Source: VRUE01 sp963817905
GTDB lineage: Bacteria > Actinomycetota > Thermoleophilia > Solirubrobacterales > 70-9
NCBI GenBank assembly: GCA_963817905.1
Contig: CAWFPS010000002.1
Span: forward strand, 62,001 to 126,000
DNA length: 64,000 nucleotides
Reading direction: 5' to 3'
Shown: in pieces, positions 46,575-54,968 of the stretch
Numbering within the stretch: the stretch's first letter is position 1
Layout of the letters: each line of letters opens with the position of its first letter
Program-made: the position numbers and the translations under genes
The notes under the pieces: generated by a model
What the model was told of the DNA's origin: nothing
The model's input: only the letters and a program-made list of their open reading frames with translations
Database searches by the model: none

Positions 46575-47881
46575 GCGGGCGGCAGGCCGAGGCGGTGGGT
46601 ACTTGCGATTCGGTCGATGCGCTCGACGTCGATGGCAGCCTCCGCAGCCAACTCCGGCCAGGCTTTGACCGCCTCGATCGCGTCAACGAGAATCTGTTGG
46701 GCTTGGCCTCCCTTCAGCGTCGCGACTTTGGCGACCCGAAGTAGGTCCTCGACTGTGAAGTTGTCGCGCTTGCCGTTGACCGACATCTGGTGCTCTGAGG
46801 TCCAGCGGCCGCTCGGGTTGTAGGAGTAGACGAGGTCGAAGGCGGGGGAGAGGGACCAGGTTCCGTCGCGATCCATCAGGAAGGCGATGTTCTTGACGTG
46901 ATCGTCCTGGTTGCGGGCGACGACGTTGAAGACCATGCGGCGGAACTGCTGCTCGCTCGCCTCGTGGGGGAGGCCGAGCCGGCGGATCGCCTGGAAGGCC
47001 TGCTCGTAGGAGTTGGCGCCGGGCTGGCGGAAGTCGAGGTGCGAGAGGGCGGCGAGCGATTGCATGTGGAGCTTGCCGCCGTCCGCCGTGCGATCGAAGC
47101 GCCGGGTCATGAAGTGGCGCCGCCCGCCCTCCTCCAGCAGCCGGCACTCGGTCATCTCGATGCCTGCCCGCCGTGCCATCTCGGCGTAGACCCACTCGAT
47201 CGCGCCATAGCCCCTGGCGGCGCCGAGGTCGCGACTCTTGTCTTCGACCCCGTCGAACTTGAGGATCCAGTGCTCGAACCCGGGGTCGGCGTCGAGCTGA
47301 CCCGAGCGCACCTCGTTCGTGGTCGGATTGAGCGTGATCAGCGCCTTCGGGCGCGCCCCGCCGGCCGAGGTGCCGACGCGGAGGATCTCCCGCAGGGCCT
47401 CGCGTTTGCCGGACTTGCGCAGCGATGCCGAGAGGTCCTCGCGCTCGGCCAGCACCTCCGCCGCCAGGTCGACCAGGGCTTCGACGTCGACCACGTGGTT
47501 GGGGGTTGGCCGAGGGCCCTGAGCGGGCGCGAACTCGAGCGCGCCCATGCCGCGTCTGCCGATGTAGCAGAGCCTCTCGACCGCATCGAAGCTCTCCGGC
47601 TCACGCCCCCGCGTCGCCAGCCAGGCCTCGATCAGGGCGTTGCCGTAGCGGTCGGGAAGCGAGTCGGCCAGCAATCCGGGCAGGCCGTCGAAACTCTCGG
47701 GTGAGAGGGCGGGGAAGCGGTAGATCCGCCCGGCCCGAAGGGGCATCTGGAACGGTGAAATCTCGATCCCGCTCGCGGCGAAGGCCGGGTCGTACTCGAA
47801 GGCCGCCACTCGATCGCCCTCCGGCAGGGATACGGCCCCGATCGTGCTTCCCCAGAGGCTCACCTGGGCGAGCGTGCTCAC
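46571..47881 (-). CDS. hipA: HipA family Ser/Thr kinase toxin
   Basis: 436 residues from GTG 47881, which overlaps the HipB stop (GTGA). N-terminal HipA features (VSLWGSTIGAVSLPEG, PALSPESFDGLPGLLADSLPDRYGNALI) are followed by the kinase core: SAGGARPKALI for the P-loop-like phosphorylation segment, NQDDHVKNIAFLMDRDG for the catalytic Asp and metal site. HipA phosphorylates aminoacyl-tRNA synthetases (GltX in E. coli) and induces persistence. HipB, encoded just upstream, neutralises it. All catalytic residues appear intact. Confidence 0.93.
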   Translation of the reverse strand: MSTLAQVSLWGSTIGAVSLPEGDRVAAFEYDPAFAASGIEISPFQMPLRAGRIYRFPALSPESFDGLPGLLADSLPDRYGNALIEAWLATRGREPESFDAVERLCYIGRRGMGALEFAPAQGPRPTPNHVVDVEALVDLAAEVLAEREDLSASLRKSGKREALREILRVGTSAGGARPKALITLNPTTNEVRSGQLDADPGFEHWILKFDGVEDKSRDLGAARGYGAIEWVYAEMARRAGIEMTECRLLEEGGRRHFMTRRFDRTADGGKLHMQSLAALSHLDFRQPGANSYEQAFQAIRRLGLPHEASEQQFRRMVFNVVARNQDDHVKNIAFLMDRDGTWSLSPAFDLVYSYNPSGRWTSEHQMSVNGKRDNFTVEDLLRVAKVATLKGGQAQQILVDAIEAVKAWPELAAEAAIDVERIDRIASTHRLGLPPA

Positions 47882-48243
47882 GCTCCAGCCTCGTCTCCCC
47901 AACGCCATGGTTTTGAGCCCGGTTGAGAGTCGCCGTCTCCGCGCGGCGTGCCGGCGCGCTTGCGCTGCTTGCCGCGACGCCGCATTTCCTCGATCGGGCT
48001 GGCCGTCTGCTGCGGGATCCAGCCGTCGATCCCGTCGAGCAGGTCGAGGGCACGGAGGACGCGGATAAAGGTCGTCATCGAGGCCGACTGTCCCTCCTCG
48101 AGCCGCTGCAGGGTGACTCTGCCGATACCGGCATCCGCTGCCAGGTCCGTCTGGCTCAGGTTGCGCTCAAGCCGTATTCCGCGCAGCCGTGCGCCAAGCT
48201 CCTCGAGCACGGCCCCGTCCGTCGCTGTTCTAGGTATCGGCAT
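47878..48243 (-). CDS. hipB: HipB-type antitoxin, XRE helix-turn-helix
   Basis: 121 residues. The Cro/CI-type helix-turn-helix GARLRGIRLERNLSQTDLAADAGIGRVTLQRLEEGQ lies in residues 17-52 across two helices. The C-terminal tail is basic (RRRGKQRKRAGTPRGDG), somewhat longer than in E. coli HipB. It represses the hipBA promoter. Two identical dyad sites sit just upstream. Confidence 0.9.
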   Translation of the reverse strand: MPIPRTATDGAVLEELGARLRGIRLERNLSQTDLAADAGIGRVTLQRLEEGQSASMTTFIRVLRALDLLDGIDGWIPQQTASPIEEMRRRGKQRKRAGTPRGDGDSQPGSKPWRWGDEAGA

Positions 48244-48246
48244 AAC

Positions 48247-48302
48247 GCTTCACTATTGAAGCATAAACGCCAAAATTGACCGTATTGCTTCATTTTTGAA
48301 GC
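48247..48302 (-). promoter_or_regulatory. Two HipB operators
   Basis: GCTTCACTATTGAAGC (48247-48262) and GCTTCATTTTTGAAGC (48287-48302) share the dyad GCTTC-N6-GAAGC, 40 bp apart, about four helical turns. E. coli HipB binds dyads with an 8-bp spacer (TATCC-N8-GGATA), so the architecture is alike although the bases differ. Confidence 0.75.
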
Positions 48303-48325
48303 AATACGTGTAACGCTGCTACCAG

Positions 48326-49234
48326 CTAGGCGGGAACCGCGGCGAGCCGCTCTTCGACCCACTTGGTCGAGGCGATGTGCTTGCTCATGCCCAGCTGCTT
48401 GGGCTCCGCGCCGAGCGCCAGCGAGACAAGCTGGGGCAGGTGCAGGACCGCGAGGCCGAGATCCCGGTTGACCACCTTGGCCGCCTCGGGCTGCTGCATG
48501 TCGAGGTTGAGGTGGCAGAGCGGGCAGGGGGTGACAAGGCAGTCGGCACCGGCGTCGAGCGCGTCGCCGACGTGGGTGCCGGCCTGGCGCAGCGAGGTGT
48601 CGCGGTTCATCGTGATCACCGGGAAGCCGCAGCACTTGCGGGCGCCGTCGTAGGAGACCACTTCGCCGCCGAGCGTCTCGATCACCTTCTCCAGGTAGAT
48701 GTCGCGCTCGGGGAACTCGTCGTAGCCGAGCCGCTCCTTGGGCCGAACCACGTAGCAGCCGTAGAAGGGGCCGACGCGGAGGCCGCTGAGCGGTCGCGTC
48801 ACCTTCTCGGCCAGGCGGTCGAGGCCGTAGTCCTCGACCAGCAGCCAGAGGAAGTTCTTGTTGGTGAAGCCGTCCTTGCCCTTCTCGTAGGCGAGGCCCT
48901 GGCCGCTCAGCACCTCGTTGATGTGGGCGCGGTAGGAGGAGTCGGCATCGAGCCGCTGCTGGCACTCCGACTGGGCTCCCTGGCAGGTCGAGCAGATGTT
49001 CATCATCGAGAGCCCGGTCTGCTGGGCGAGGGCGAAGGTGCGGGCGTTGAGTGTGTCGGCCAGCTCCTGGTTGTGCTCGGCGATGACGCCGGCGCCGCAG
49101 CAGTTGGCGCGGTCGAGTTCGACCAGCTCGATGCCGAGCTTCTCGGCCGCTATGGCCATCGAGCCGTGCAGCTCGCTGGTGAAGCCGCGCGAGACGCAGC
49201 CGGGCCAGTAGGCGACCTTGATCTGCTCGCTCAT
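48326..49234 (-). CDS. sdhE: Type E succinate dehydrogenase subunit, HdrB-like CCG protein
   Basis: 302 residues from ATG 49234 (shares a base with the sdhB stop; a GTG 3 bp upstream is possible). Two CCG domains are visible: YWPGC...ANCCGAGV...CSTCQGAQSEC, then GPFYGCYVV...ARKCCGFPVI...CPLCHLNL. Such cysteine-rich modules, known from heterodisulfide reductase B, hold an Fe-S cluster and replace the membrane cytochrome subunits in type E SDH. It completes sdhA-sdhB-sdhE. The symbol sdhE here means this subunit, not the flavinylation factor. Confidence 0.85.
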   Translation of the reverse strand: MSEQIKVAYWPGCVSRGFTSELHGSMAIAAEKLGIELVELDRANCCGAGVIAEHNQELADTLNARTFALAQQTGLSMMNICSTCQGAQSECQQRLDADSSYRAHINEVLSGQGLAYEKGKDGFTNKNFLWLLVEDYGLDRLAEKVTRPLSGLRVGPFYGCYVVRPKERLGYDEFPERDIYLEKVIETLGGEVVSYDGARKCCGFPVITMNRDTSLRQAGTHVGDALDAGADCLVTPCPLCHLNLDMQQPEAAKVVNRDLGLAVLHLPQLVSLALGAEPKQLGMSKHIASTKWVEERLAAVPA

Positions 49235-50469
49235 CACGACTCCTCGCTTTCCGCCGCGGCCGCGGCCTCGGCCGTCAAGGCCTCATCCGCCATCTCGTCG
49301 GGCTCCGGTTCGACGAAATCCTCGTCCTCGCCGGTGATGTAGATGTTGAATTCCTCGCGGTGCTCCTCGGCGTGCTCGTAGATCGCCTTGACCTCGTCCT
49401 GGGCGCCACCGGGAAGCTTTGGGTGGATGCCGGGGACCAGCTTTGAGATGGTGCGGCCCTTGCCGGTCTTGATCGCGCGCAGCACGGTCGGGATCGAGCC
49501 AAGCAGTTCCTTGATCGCTGCCTTGCTCGGTTTCAGCTTGCCTTTCACCCCGGGTGCAAAGGACTCCTGCAGCAGCAATCCCTCGTCCAGGGTCCCCTTC
49601 TTCTCGATGATCTTGACGAAGGCAGCCTCGTGGTTATGGCCGTGGTTGGGATCGTCGATCCCCTCCTCGCCGGCTTTGCGGCGCAGGCGCATGATCTGGT
49701 CCATCGGTGCGACGCCCTTGGGGCAGGCGTCGATGCAGCTGAAGCAGTGGGTGCAGTCGTAGATCCCGTGCGGGTCCTCGGCGAGGTCGTGGAGGCGCTC
49801 CTTGGTCTCGGCGTCGCGCGGGTCGCCGACGAAGCGGTAGGCCTTGGCCAGGGCGGCCGGGCCGATGAACTCCGGGTCGGCCTCCATCGAGAGGCAGGAG
49901 GAGACGCAGGCGCCGCACTGGATGCAGGCCATCGACTGGGTGATGTCGATCATCGACTCGGGCTCGACCACGTACTCGCGCTCGGGCGCCTCGCCGTGGG
50001 GGAGGAGCCAGGGGGTGACGCGGCGGATCTTGGTCCAGTGGGTCGACTCCATGTCGGTGATCAGGTCCTTGATCACCGGCATGTTCCCCATCGGCTCGAC
50101 AATAATCGCGGTGTCCTCTGCTCCCGCCTGGCCGCGCTCATCATGACCGGCGATCTCGCGGCCAGGCTCCCGCGTCCGGGCACCGCTTGCTCCACCATTG
50201 GCGAACTTGTTGGCAATCTCCTGGGCCTCACCAATTTGGGTCTTGCAGCCGAGGGTGGACTGGCCGTTGACCTTCATCCCGCAGGAGCCGCAGATCGCCG
50301 CCCGGCAGGAGCAGCGCACCGAGAGCGAGCCGTCGTCGCGGTCCTTGGCCTGCAGCAGGCCGTCGAGGACCGAGAGCGAGGGGTCGAGGTCGACGTCGAA
50401 CTGCTCCCAGTAGGGCCCCTCGCCGCTCTCGGGCTGGTACCGGCGGACTTTCAGCGTGTAGTTGGCCAT
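49234..50469 (-). CDS. sdhB: Succinate dehydrogenase iron-sulfur subunit
   Basis: 411 residues from ATG 50469, which shares one base with the sdhA stop. The [2Fe-2S] cysteines are at 53, 55, 60, 63 and 75 (CSCRAAICGSCG). The [4Fe-4S]/[3Fe-4S] cysteines follow in ACIQCGACVSSC (182-192) and CTHCFSCIDACPKG (239-249). It relays electrons from SdhA. Residues about 87-120, between TQIGEAQEIA and IIVEPMGNMPVI, are a low-complexity stretch absent from the usual fold and coincide with a palindrome. The C-terminal about 130 residues are an extension typical of the type E/HdrC-like form. Confidence 0.94.
   Translation of the reverse strand: MANYTLKVRRYQPESGEGPYWEQFDVDLDPSLSVLDGLLQAKDRDDGSLSVRCSCRAAICGSCGMKVNGQSTLGCKTQIGEAQEIANKFANGGASGARTREPGREIAGHDERGQAGAEDTAIIVEPMGNMPVIKDLITDMESTHWTKIRRVTPWLLPHGEAPEREYVVEPESMIDITQSMACIQCGACVSSCLSMEADPEFIGPAALAKAYRFVGDPRDAETKERLHDLAEDPHGIYDCTHCFSCIDACPKGVAPMDQIMRLRRKAGEEGIDDPNHGHNHEAAFVKIIEKKGTLDEGLLLQESFAPGVKGKLKPSKAAIKELLGSIPTVLRAIKTGKGRTISKLVPGIHPKLPGGAQDEVKAIYEHAEEHREEFNIYITGEDEDFVEPEPDEMADEALTAEAAAAAESEES
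50127..50166. repeat. Palindrome inside sdhB
   Basis: CCTGGCCGCG (50127-50136) and its complement (50157-50166) surround a 20-bp loop. It encodes part of the additional segment of SdhB (about residues 101-114). Confidence 0.7.
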
Positions 50470-52181
50470 CAGTAAGTCCTCTCTTCGGGTTCCCACTGGG
50501 TGATAGTCACCTCGGAGTAGGAAATCTCCGGTCCGTCGTCGCCCAGTTGCAGGTCGATGTGCTTGAGCCACTCCTCATCATTGCGCTCCGGGAAGTCGGT
50601 CCTGTACTGGGCGCCGCGGCTCTCCTTGCGCTCCAGCGCGGCGAGGCAGGTGCACTCGGCGTTGTCGAGCATGTAGCCGAGCTCGATCGCGCCCAGCAGG
50701 TCCTGGTTGAAGACCGAGCCCTTGTCGTCGATGTAGGCGGTCTCGGCCTCCCCCTTGAGCCGGCGCACCACCTCGATCGCCTCCTGGATCCCGGCCTCGT
50801 CGCGGAAGACGGCGACCTTGGCGTCCATGATCGTGCCGAGGTCGAACTTGATCTCCGAGATGCGCCGGCCGGAGCCCTTCTCACGAGCCGAGATCGACTC
50901 GATCGTCGCCTGCTCGGCCTCGAGCACGGCCCTCGAGGGCCGTGAGCTATCGGTCCGCTTGGCCCTGGCCGCCGCGTCGGCGCCGGAGCGGCGGCCGAAG
51001 ATCAGCGTGTCGAGCAGCGAGTTGGCGCCGAGCCGGTTGCCGCCGTGGACCGAGACGCAGGCGGTCTCGCCGGCGGCGTAGAGGCCGGGGATGTCGGTGC
51101 GCCCGTCGACGTCGGTCTTGACGCCGCCCATCGTGTAGTGGTTGCCGGGCTTGATGTGGATCGGTTCGCGGGTGATGTCGACGCCGGCGAAGTCGCGGCC
51201 GACGAGGACGATCTCGCGCAGCGCCTCGTGCACGCGCTTCTTCGGCACCACGGTGATGTCGAGGGCGACGGTGCCGTCGGGGAAGCCGCGCCCCTCGTTG
51301 ATCTCGGTCTGCTCGGCGCGGGAGACGACGTCGCGCGAGGCCAGCTCCATCTTGTTCGGCGCGTAGCGCTCCATGAAGCGCTCGCCCTTGGCGTTGAGCA
51401 GGTGGGCGCCCTCGCCGCGGGCGCCCTCGGTGATCAGGAAGCCCTTGCCCGCCAGCGTCGTCGGGTGGTACTGGATCATCTCCATGTCCATCAGCTTCGC
51501 CCCGGCCCGGTAGGCCATCGCGATCCCGTCGCCGGTGCAGATCAGGGCGTTGGTGGTCGGCTTCCAGACCTGGCCGTTGCCACCGCAGGCGAGGATCACC
51601 GACTTCGCCTCGAAGAGCTGCATCGAGCCGTCGGCGACGTTGCGGGTGACGACGCCGCAGCACTCGCCCTGCTCGTCCATCGCCAGCGCGGTGCAGAACC
51701 ACTCCTCGTAGCGGGCGACCGAGTCGGAGTGCTTCATCAGCTGCTCGTAGAGCACGTGCATGATCGCCTGGCCGGTGATGTCGGCGACGTAGTAGGTGCG
51801 GGCGGCCGAGGCGCCGCCGAAGGCGCGGGTGCCGAGCTTGCCCTCCTCGTTGCGGTGGAAGGTGACGCCGAGGTGCTCGAGGTGGAGGATCTCCTCCGGC
51901 GCCTCGCGGCACATGATCTCGATCGCGTCCTGGTCGCCCAGGTAGTCGGAGCCCTTGATCGTGTCGTAGGCGTGCGACTCCCAGGAGTCGCCGGGGTTGA
52001 GCGCCGCGTTGATCCCGCCCTGCGCCGCGTTGGAGTGCGAGCGCACGGGGTGGACCTTGCTGACGATGCCGACCGAGACCCCTTCCTCGGCGGCTGCCAG
52101 GGCGGCCCGCTGTCCAGCCAGCCCGGCGCCGATTACCAATACGTCATGCGAAGGCACGGCCGGGCACTCTATAGATGCCAA
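50469..52181 (-). CDS. sdhA: Succinate dehydrogenase flavoprotein subunit
   Basis: 570 residues. FAD-binding GAGLAG is at 18-23; NAAQGGINAALN is the covalent-FAD region, HPTTLAGKGFLITEGARGEG and the catalytic HGGNRLGANSLLD are present. It oxidises succinate to fumarate in the TCA cycle and passes electrons to SdhB. The start at 52181 gives a short Met-Ala-Ser leader. It is the first gene of sdhABE; a large palindrome upstream (52218-52266) separates it from the peptidase gene. Confidence 0.97.
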   Translation of the reverse strand: MASIECPAVPSHDVLVIGAGLAGQRAALAAAEEGVSVGIVSKVHPVRSHSNAAQGGINAALNPGDSWESHAYDTIKGSDYLGDQDAIEIMCREAPEEILHLEHLGVTFHRNEEGKLGTRAFGGASAARTYYVADITGQAIMHVLYEQLMKHSDSVARYEEWFCTALAMDEQGECCGVVTRNVADGSMQLFEAKSVILACGGNGQVWKPTTNALICTGDGIAMAYRAGAKLMDMEMIQYHPTTLAGKGFLITEGARGEGAHLLNAKGERFMERYAPNKMELASRDVVSRAEQTEINEGRGFPDGTVALDITVVPKKRVHEALREIVLVGRDFAGVDITREPIHIKPGNHYTMGGVKTDVDGRTDIPGLYAAGETACVSVHGGNRLGANSLLDTLIFGRRSGADAAARAKRTDSSRPSRAVLEAEQATIESISAREKGSGRRISEIKFDLGTIMDAKVAVFRDEAGIQEAIEVVRRLKGEAETAYIDDKGSVFNQDLLGAIELGYMLDNAECTCLAALERKESRGAQYRTDFPERNDEEWLKHIDLQLGDDGPEISYSEVTITQWEPEERTY

Positions 52182-52217
52182 ATCCGACCCCGCACTCGGA
52201 TTTCACCCTCCCCCAGG

Positions 52218-52266
52218 GCCGACGGGCCGATACGTCAAGGCCACCTTGACGTATCGGCCCGTCGGC
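52218..52266. terminator. Perfect palindrome between peptidase gene and sdhA
   Basis: 23-nt perfect arms (52218-52240, 52244-52266) with a 3-nt loop; the arm core reads GACGGGCCGATACGTCAAGG. It lies 7 bp after the M28 peptidase stop and 37 bp before sdhA. Probably a terminator; there is no T-tract. An attenuating role for sdhA is possible. Confidence 0.65.
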
Positions 52267-52273
52267 AGCCGTT

Positions 52274-53449
52274 TCAGAGCCAGCGCTGGTCGGTGCGGCG
52301 GATTGCGGCCTCGATCAGGCGGATGCCGTTGGCTACGGTGGCGAACTCGACGTTTTCGGCGAGGTCGTTGGGCCAGTGGTAGTTGGCGGGGTTCTTCAGG
52401 TCGGTGCAGCCGCAGAGGGACGCGGTCTCATAGCCGGCCGCCAGCGGCTCCATCCCGTCGGTGCCGTTGTGCAGGCGCAGGTTCGGGTAGAGCCAGATGC
52501 CCAGCTCCTCGGCGAGGCCGTCGATCAGCGCCAGCGCCCGTGGCGAGTACTCGCGCATCTTGAGGAAGCCCTCGCCACGCAGGACCAAAAGGTGGGGGGA
52601 GCCGATCGAGTCGACGGCGAGGAAGAAGGTGCTCTCGCGCGGCAGGGAGGGGAAGTGGCGCTCGCCGAAGGCCTTGATCCCCTCGCTGAAGGACTCCTCG
52701 GCGCCGGCCGAGAGCAGGATCACCCTGATCTCTGCCGGTGGCTTCTCGACCAGCTGCTGCGCCAGGGCCAGGAGGGCGATCACGCCGGTGCCGTTGTCGT
52801 TGGCGCCGGGGACGGTCTGGCGCGAGCCGATCTCGGCCATCGCCGCAGCCGAGCCGAGGCCGAGCGCGATGCCGAGCTTGGCCAGCCCGCGCCGCCCGGT
52901 CAGGGCGCCGAGCGCCGCCAGGATCGGACCGCCCACCACCGGCGCCATCAGCGGCGGGCTGGTGTCGGCGCCCTCGATCAGGCCGAGCCGGTCGGCGAGC
53001 TTGGGGATCTCGGGGTGGAAGATCAGGCCCGAGCGGGCGGCGTCGTGGTGGGCAACGATCACGATCGTGCGCTCGGCCTCGGCCGGGCCGAACTCGCAGA
53101 GGACGTTGTAGGCGGTGCGCTGGGCCAGCGGCCTGCGCAGCCGCCGCTTGCCGGGCGGGAAGTCGTCGGCGATCCCGGCGGCGCCCGCCGCGCCGAGCAG
53201 GGCGCCCAGCAACCGCCGCCCGCGCAGGCCAAGGAAGCCACCGATCGCGCCCAGCGCCGCCCCGATCCCCAGCGGCCACCAGTAGGTCCCATGCGCCGAC
53301 TCAGCCTCGATCCGCGCCTCAGCCCCCAGCTCACCAAATCGCTCAACGATCCACTCAGCAGCCCGCCGTTCCCCTTCCGAAGCAGAGGGCCGATCAATCC
53401 GCTCCAGCTCCTCGAGCCACCCACGAAGCTTGTCTTGGTCAACTTGCAT
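52274..53449 (-). CDS. M28 family zinc peptidase, membrane-associated
   Basis: 391 residues. The zinc site of M28 enzymes can be followed: IVAHHDAA (His and following Asp), VPGANDNGTGVIAL (bridging Asp), SAGAEES (general base Glu-Glu), FLAVDSIGS (Asp) and NYHWPND (last His). Two short hydrophobic stretches (PLGIGAALGAIGGFLGL, and a Gly/Ala-rich region at about 170-205) are inserted between the N-terminal lid and the core. No signal peptide is evident, so it is likely cytoplasmic-facing or membrane-bound. It is divergent from the site-2 protease. Confidence 0.88.
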   Translation of the reverse strand: MQVDQDKLRGWLEELERIDRPSASEGERRAAEWIVERFGELGAEARIEAESAHGTYWWPLGIGAALGAIGGFLGLRGRRLLGALLGAAGAAGIADDFPPGKRRLRRPLAQRTAYNVLCEFGPAEAERTIVIVAHHDAARSGLIFHPEIPKLADRLGLIEGADTSPPLMAPVVGGPILAALGALTGRRGLAKLGIALGLGSAAAMAEIGSRQTVPGANDNGTGVIALLALAQQLVEKPPAEIRVILLSAGAEESFSEGIKAFGERHFPSLPRESTFFLAVDSIGSPHLLVLRGEGFLKMREYSPRALALIDGLAEELGIWLYPNLRLHNGTDGMEPLAAGYETASLCGCTDLKNPANYHWPNDLAENVEFATVANGIRLIEAAIRRTDQRWL

Positions 53450-53462
53450 CGCCCGAAGTTAT

Positions 53463-53582
53463 ACGGAGCCGCTGGGGTGGGGGTGGAACGTCTTGTACTT
53501 TTTCGTCAAGGCCGTTGGGCGACAGCCCAACCCCGTTACACCGAAAAAGTTAAGTGGAACCCCCACCCCAGCGGCTCCGTAC
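53463..53582. repeat. 120-bp palindromic element in the divergent promoter region
   Basis: 23-nt perfect outer arms (53463-53485, 53560-53582; core GAGCCGCTGGGGTGGGGG), inner arms CTTTTTCG/CGAAAAAG (53499-53506, 53543-53550) and a central GTTGGGC/GCCCAAC hairpin. Between outer and inner arms the words GGAACGTCTTGTAC and GTTAAGTGGAA recur in the elements at 54753 and 59104. It fills nearly all of the gap between the divergent peptidase and site-2 protease genes. Confidence 0.88.
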
Positions 53583-53592
53583 TATTGAGCTA

Positions 53593-54756
53593 ATGCTGGG
53601 CGGCAAACCAATCACCCTCTTCCACGTCCGCGGCATCCGGATCACGGTCGACTGGTCCTGGTTCCTCGTCCTCTTCCTGGTCATCTTCTGGCTCTCGCGT
53701 TTCTACGGCGACGTACTCGGCGAGAGTAGCTCGGGCACGACCCCGTTTGCCCTGGCCGTGATCAGCGCCCTCGCCTTCTTCGGCTCGATCGTCCTGCACG
53801 AGCTCGGCCACGCCTTCGCGGCCCTGCGCAACGGGATCGGCATCTCCAGCATCCAGCTCTGGATCTTCGGCGGCATGGCGCGCATGGACCGTGAATCCGA
53901 CAGTCCCGCGGCCGAGTTCAAGGTCGCGGTCGCCGGGCCGCTTGTCACCCTGGCGATCGTCGTCGTGCTGACCCTCGCGGGTGTGGCCGCGGCCGGGGCC
54001 GAGGAGTTCAGGCGGGCGGTTCTGGTCGAGGCCAACTCCGGCGTCTCCGGGGTGCTGGCGATGGTCGGCTGGCTGGCGATGATCAACCTCTTCGTCCTCG
54101 TCTTCAACCTGCTGCCGGCCTTCCCGATGGACGGCGGCCGGATCGTCCGCGCGATCGCCTGGTGGCGCACCGGCGACCGCAACTCGGCGACCCGCTTCGC
54201 CGCCAACCTGGGCCGGGTCTTCGGCTACATCTTCATCGGCGGCGGCCTGCTCCTGATCGTCAGCGGGGCCGCCTTCAGCGGCGTCTGGCTCGCCCTGATC
54301 GGCTTCGTCATCAACAGCTCCGCCCGCGCCGCCTCGATGCAGACCAAGCTGACCGGCCAGATCAGCGACCTCCAGGTCGCCGACGTGATGGACCGCCAGC
54401 CGGTCACGATCCTCGATGAGCTCAGCGTCGAGCAGGCCCTCGACGAGTACTTCCTGCGCTACCGCTGGCCCTGGTTCCCGGTGGTCGATGCCGCTCATCA
54501 CTTCCTCGGTCTGGTCGTCCGCGACAAAGCCGACGAGGTCCCCGAGACCTCCCGCGCGACCTCACAAGTCTCCGACCTGCTCGAGCGCGACGACGGCACC
54601 TTTCAGGTCCGCGACGACACCCCGCTCGAATCGCTGCTCTCCAACCGCTCCCTGCGTCGCTTCGGCGCCGTGATGGCGGTCGACATCGACGGCCGCCTCT
54701 CAGGCGTCATCACCGCAGAGCAGGTTGGCCGGGCGCTGCGCGACGCCGCTAAATAG
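53593..54756 (+). CDS. Site-2 protease (M50) with CBS domains
   Basis: 387 residues from ATG 53593 (MLGGKPITLFHVRGIRI, normal for the family; an upstream GTG would lie in the palindrome). The zinc motif HELGH is at 69-73 within helix 2, and the second metal motif LLPAFPMDGG has Asp at 180. About six helices span residues 20-260. A CBS pair follows (VADVMDRQPVTILDELSV... and VSDLLERDDGTFQVRDDTPLESL). Rip-type proteases cleave membrane substrates such as anti-sigma factors; the CBS domains would sense adenosyl ligands. Confidence 0.93.
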   Translation: MLGGKPITLFHVRGIRITVDWSWFLVLFLVIFWLSRFYGDVLGESSSGTTPFALAVISALAFFGSIVLHELGHAFAALRNGIGISSIQLWIFGGMARMDRESDSPAAEFKVAVAGPLVTLAIVVVLTLAGVAAAGAEEFRRAVLVEANSGVSGVLAMVGWLAMINLFVLVFNLLPAFPMDGGRIVRAIAWWRTGDRNSATRFAANLGRVFGYIFIGGGLLLIVSGAAFSGVWLALIGFVINSSARAASMQTKLTGQISDLQVADVMDRQPVTILDELSVEQALDEYFLRYRWPWFPVVDAAHHFLGLVVRDKADEVPETSRATSQVSDLLERDDGTFQVRDDTPLESLLSNRSLRRFGAVMAVDIDGRLSGVITAEQVGRALRDAAK

Positions 54757-54867
54757 AAGACCCGGGCAGGGGGTTCCGCTTAACTTTTTCGGTGGGGCGT
54801 CATTCTGCTGGCGCACTGAGGATGTTGACGAAAAAGTAGGCAACTATGTAGCGAGAGCACGTACCGC
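54753..54867. repeat. Left half of a split palindrome flanking the island
   Basis: Contains the site-2 protease stop codon. The outer 22 nt (54753-54774; core GAAGACCCGGGCAGGGGG) are exactly complementary to 59152-59173, and 54839-54867 (GGCAACTATGTAG, then GAGAGCACGTACCGC) are complementary to 59104-59132 with one mismatch. A small hairpin with CTTTTTCG/CGAAAAAG lies between, as in the element at 53463. Confidence 0.8.
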
Positions 54868-54949
54868 TGAGAGCCATCGGCGGCCATCCTTTCCGGCGTC
54901 AATCAAATAGCGGCCCCGGCGCAGCGCGAACTGCCCGGGGCCTGGCACA

Positions 54950-54967
54950 GGAAAGGACGTGCTTTCC
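54950..54967. promoter_or_regulatory. Dyad over the ribosome-binding site of the first island gene
   Basis: GGAAAG and CTTTCC flank GACGTG, ending 1 bp before the ATG at 54969. The AAAGGA core is the Shine-Dalgarno site; the dyad could hide it in the mRNA or serve as operator for the XRE protein. Confidence 0.4.
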
Positions 54968-54968
54968 C

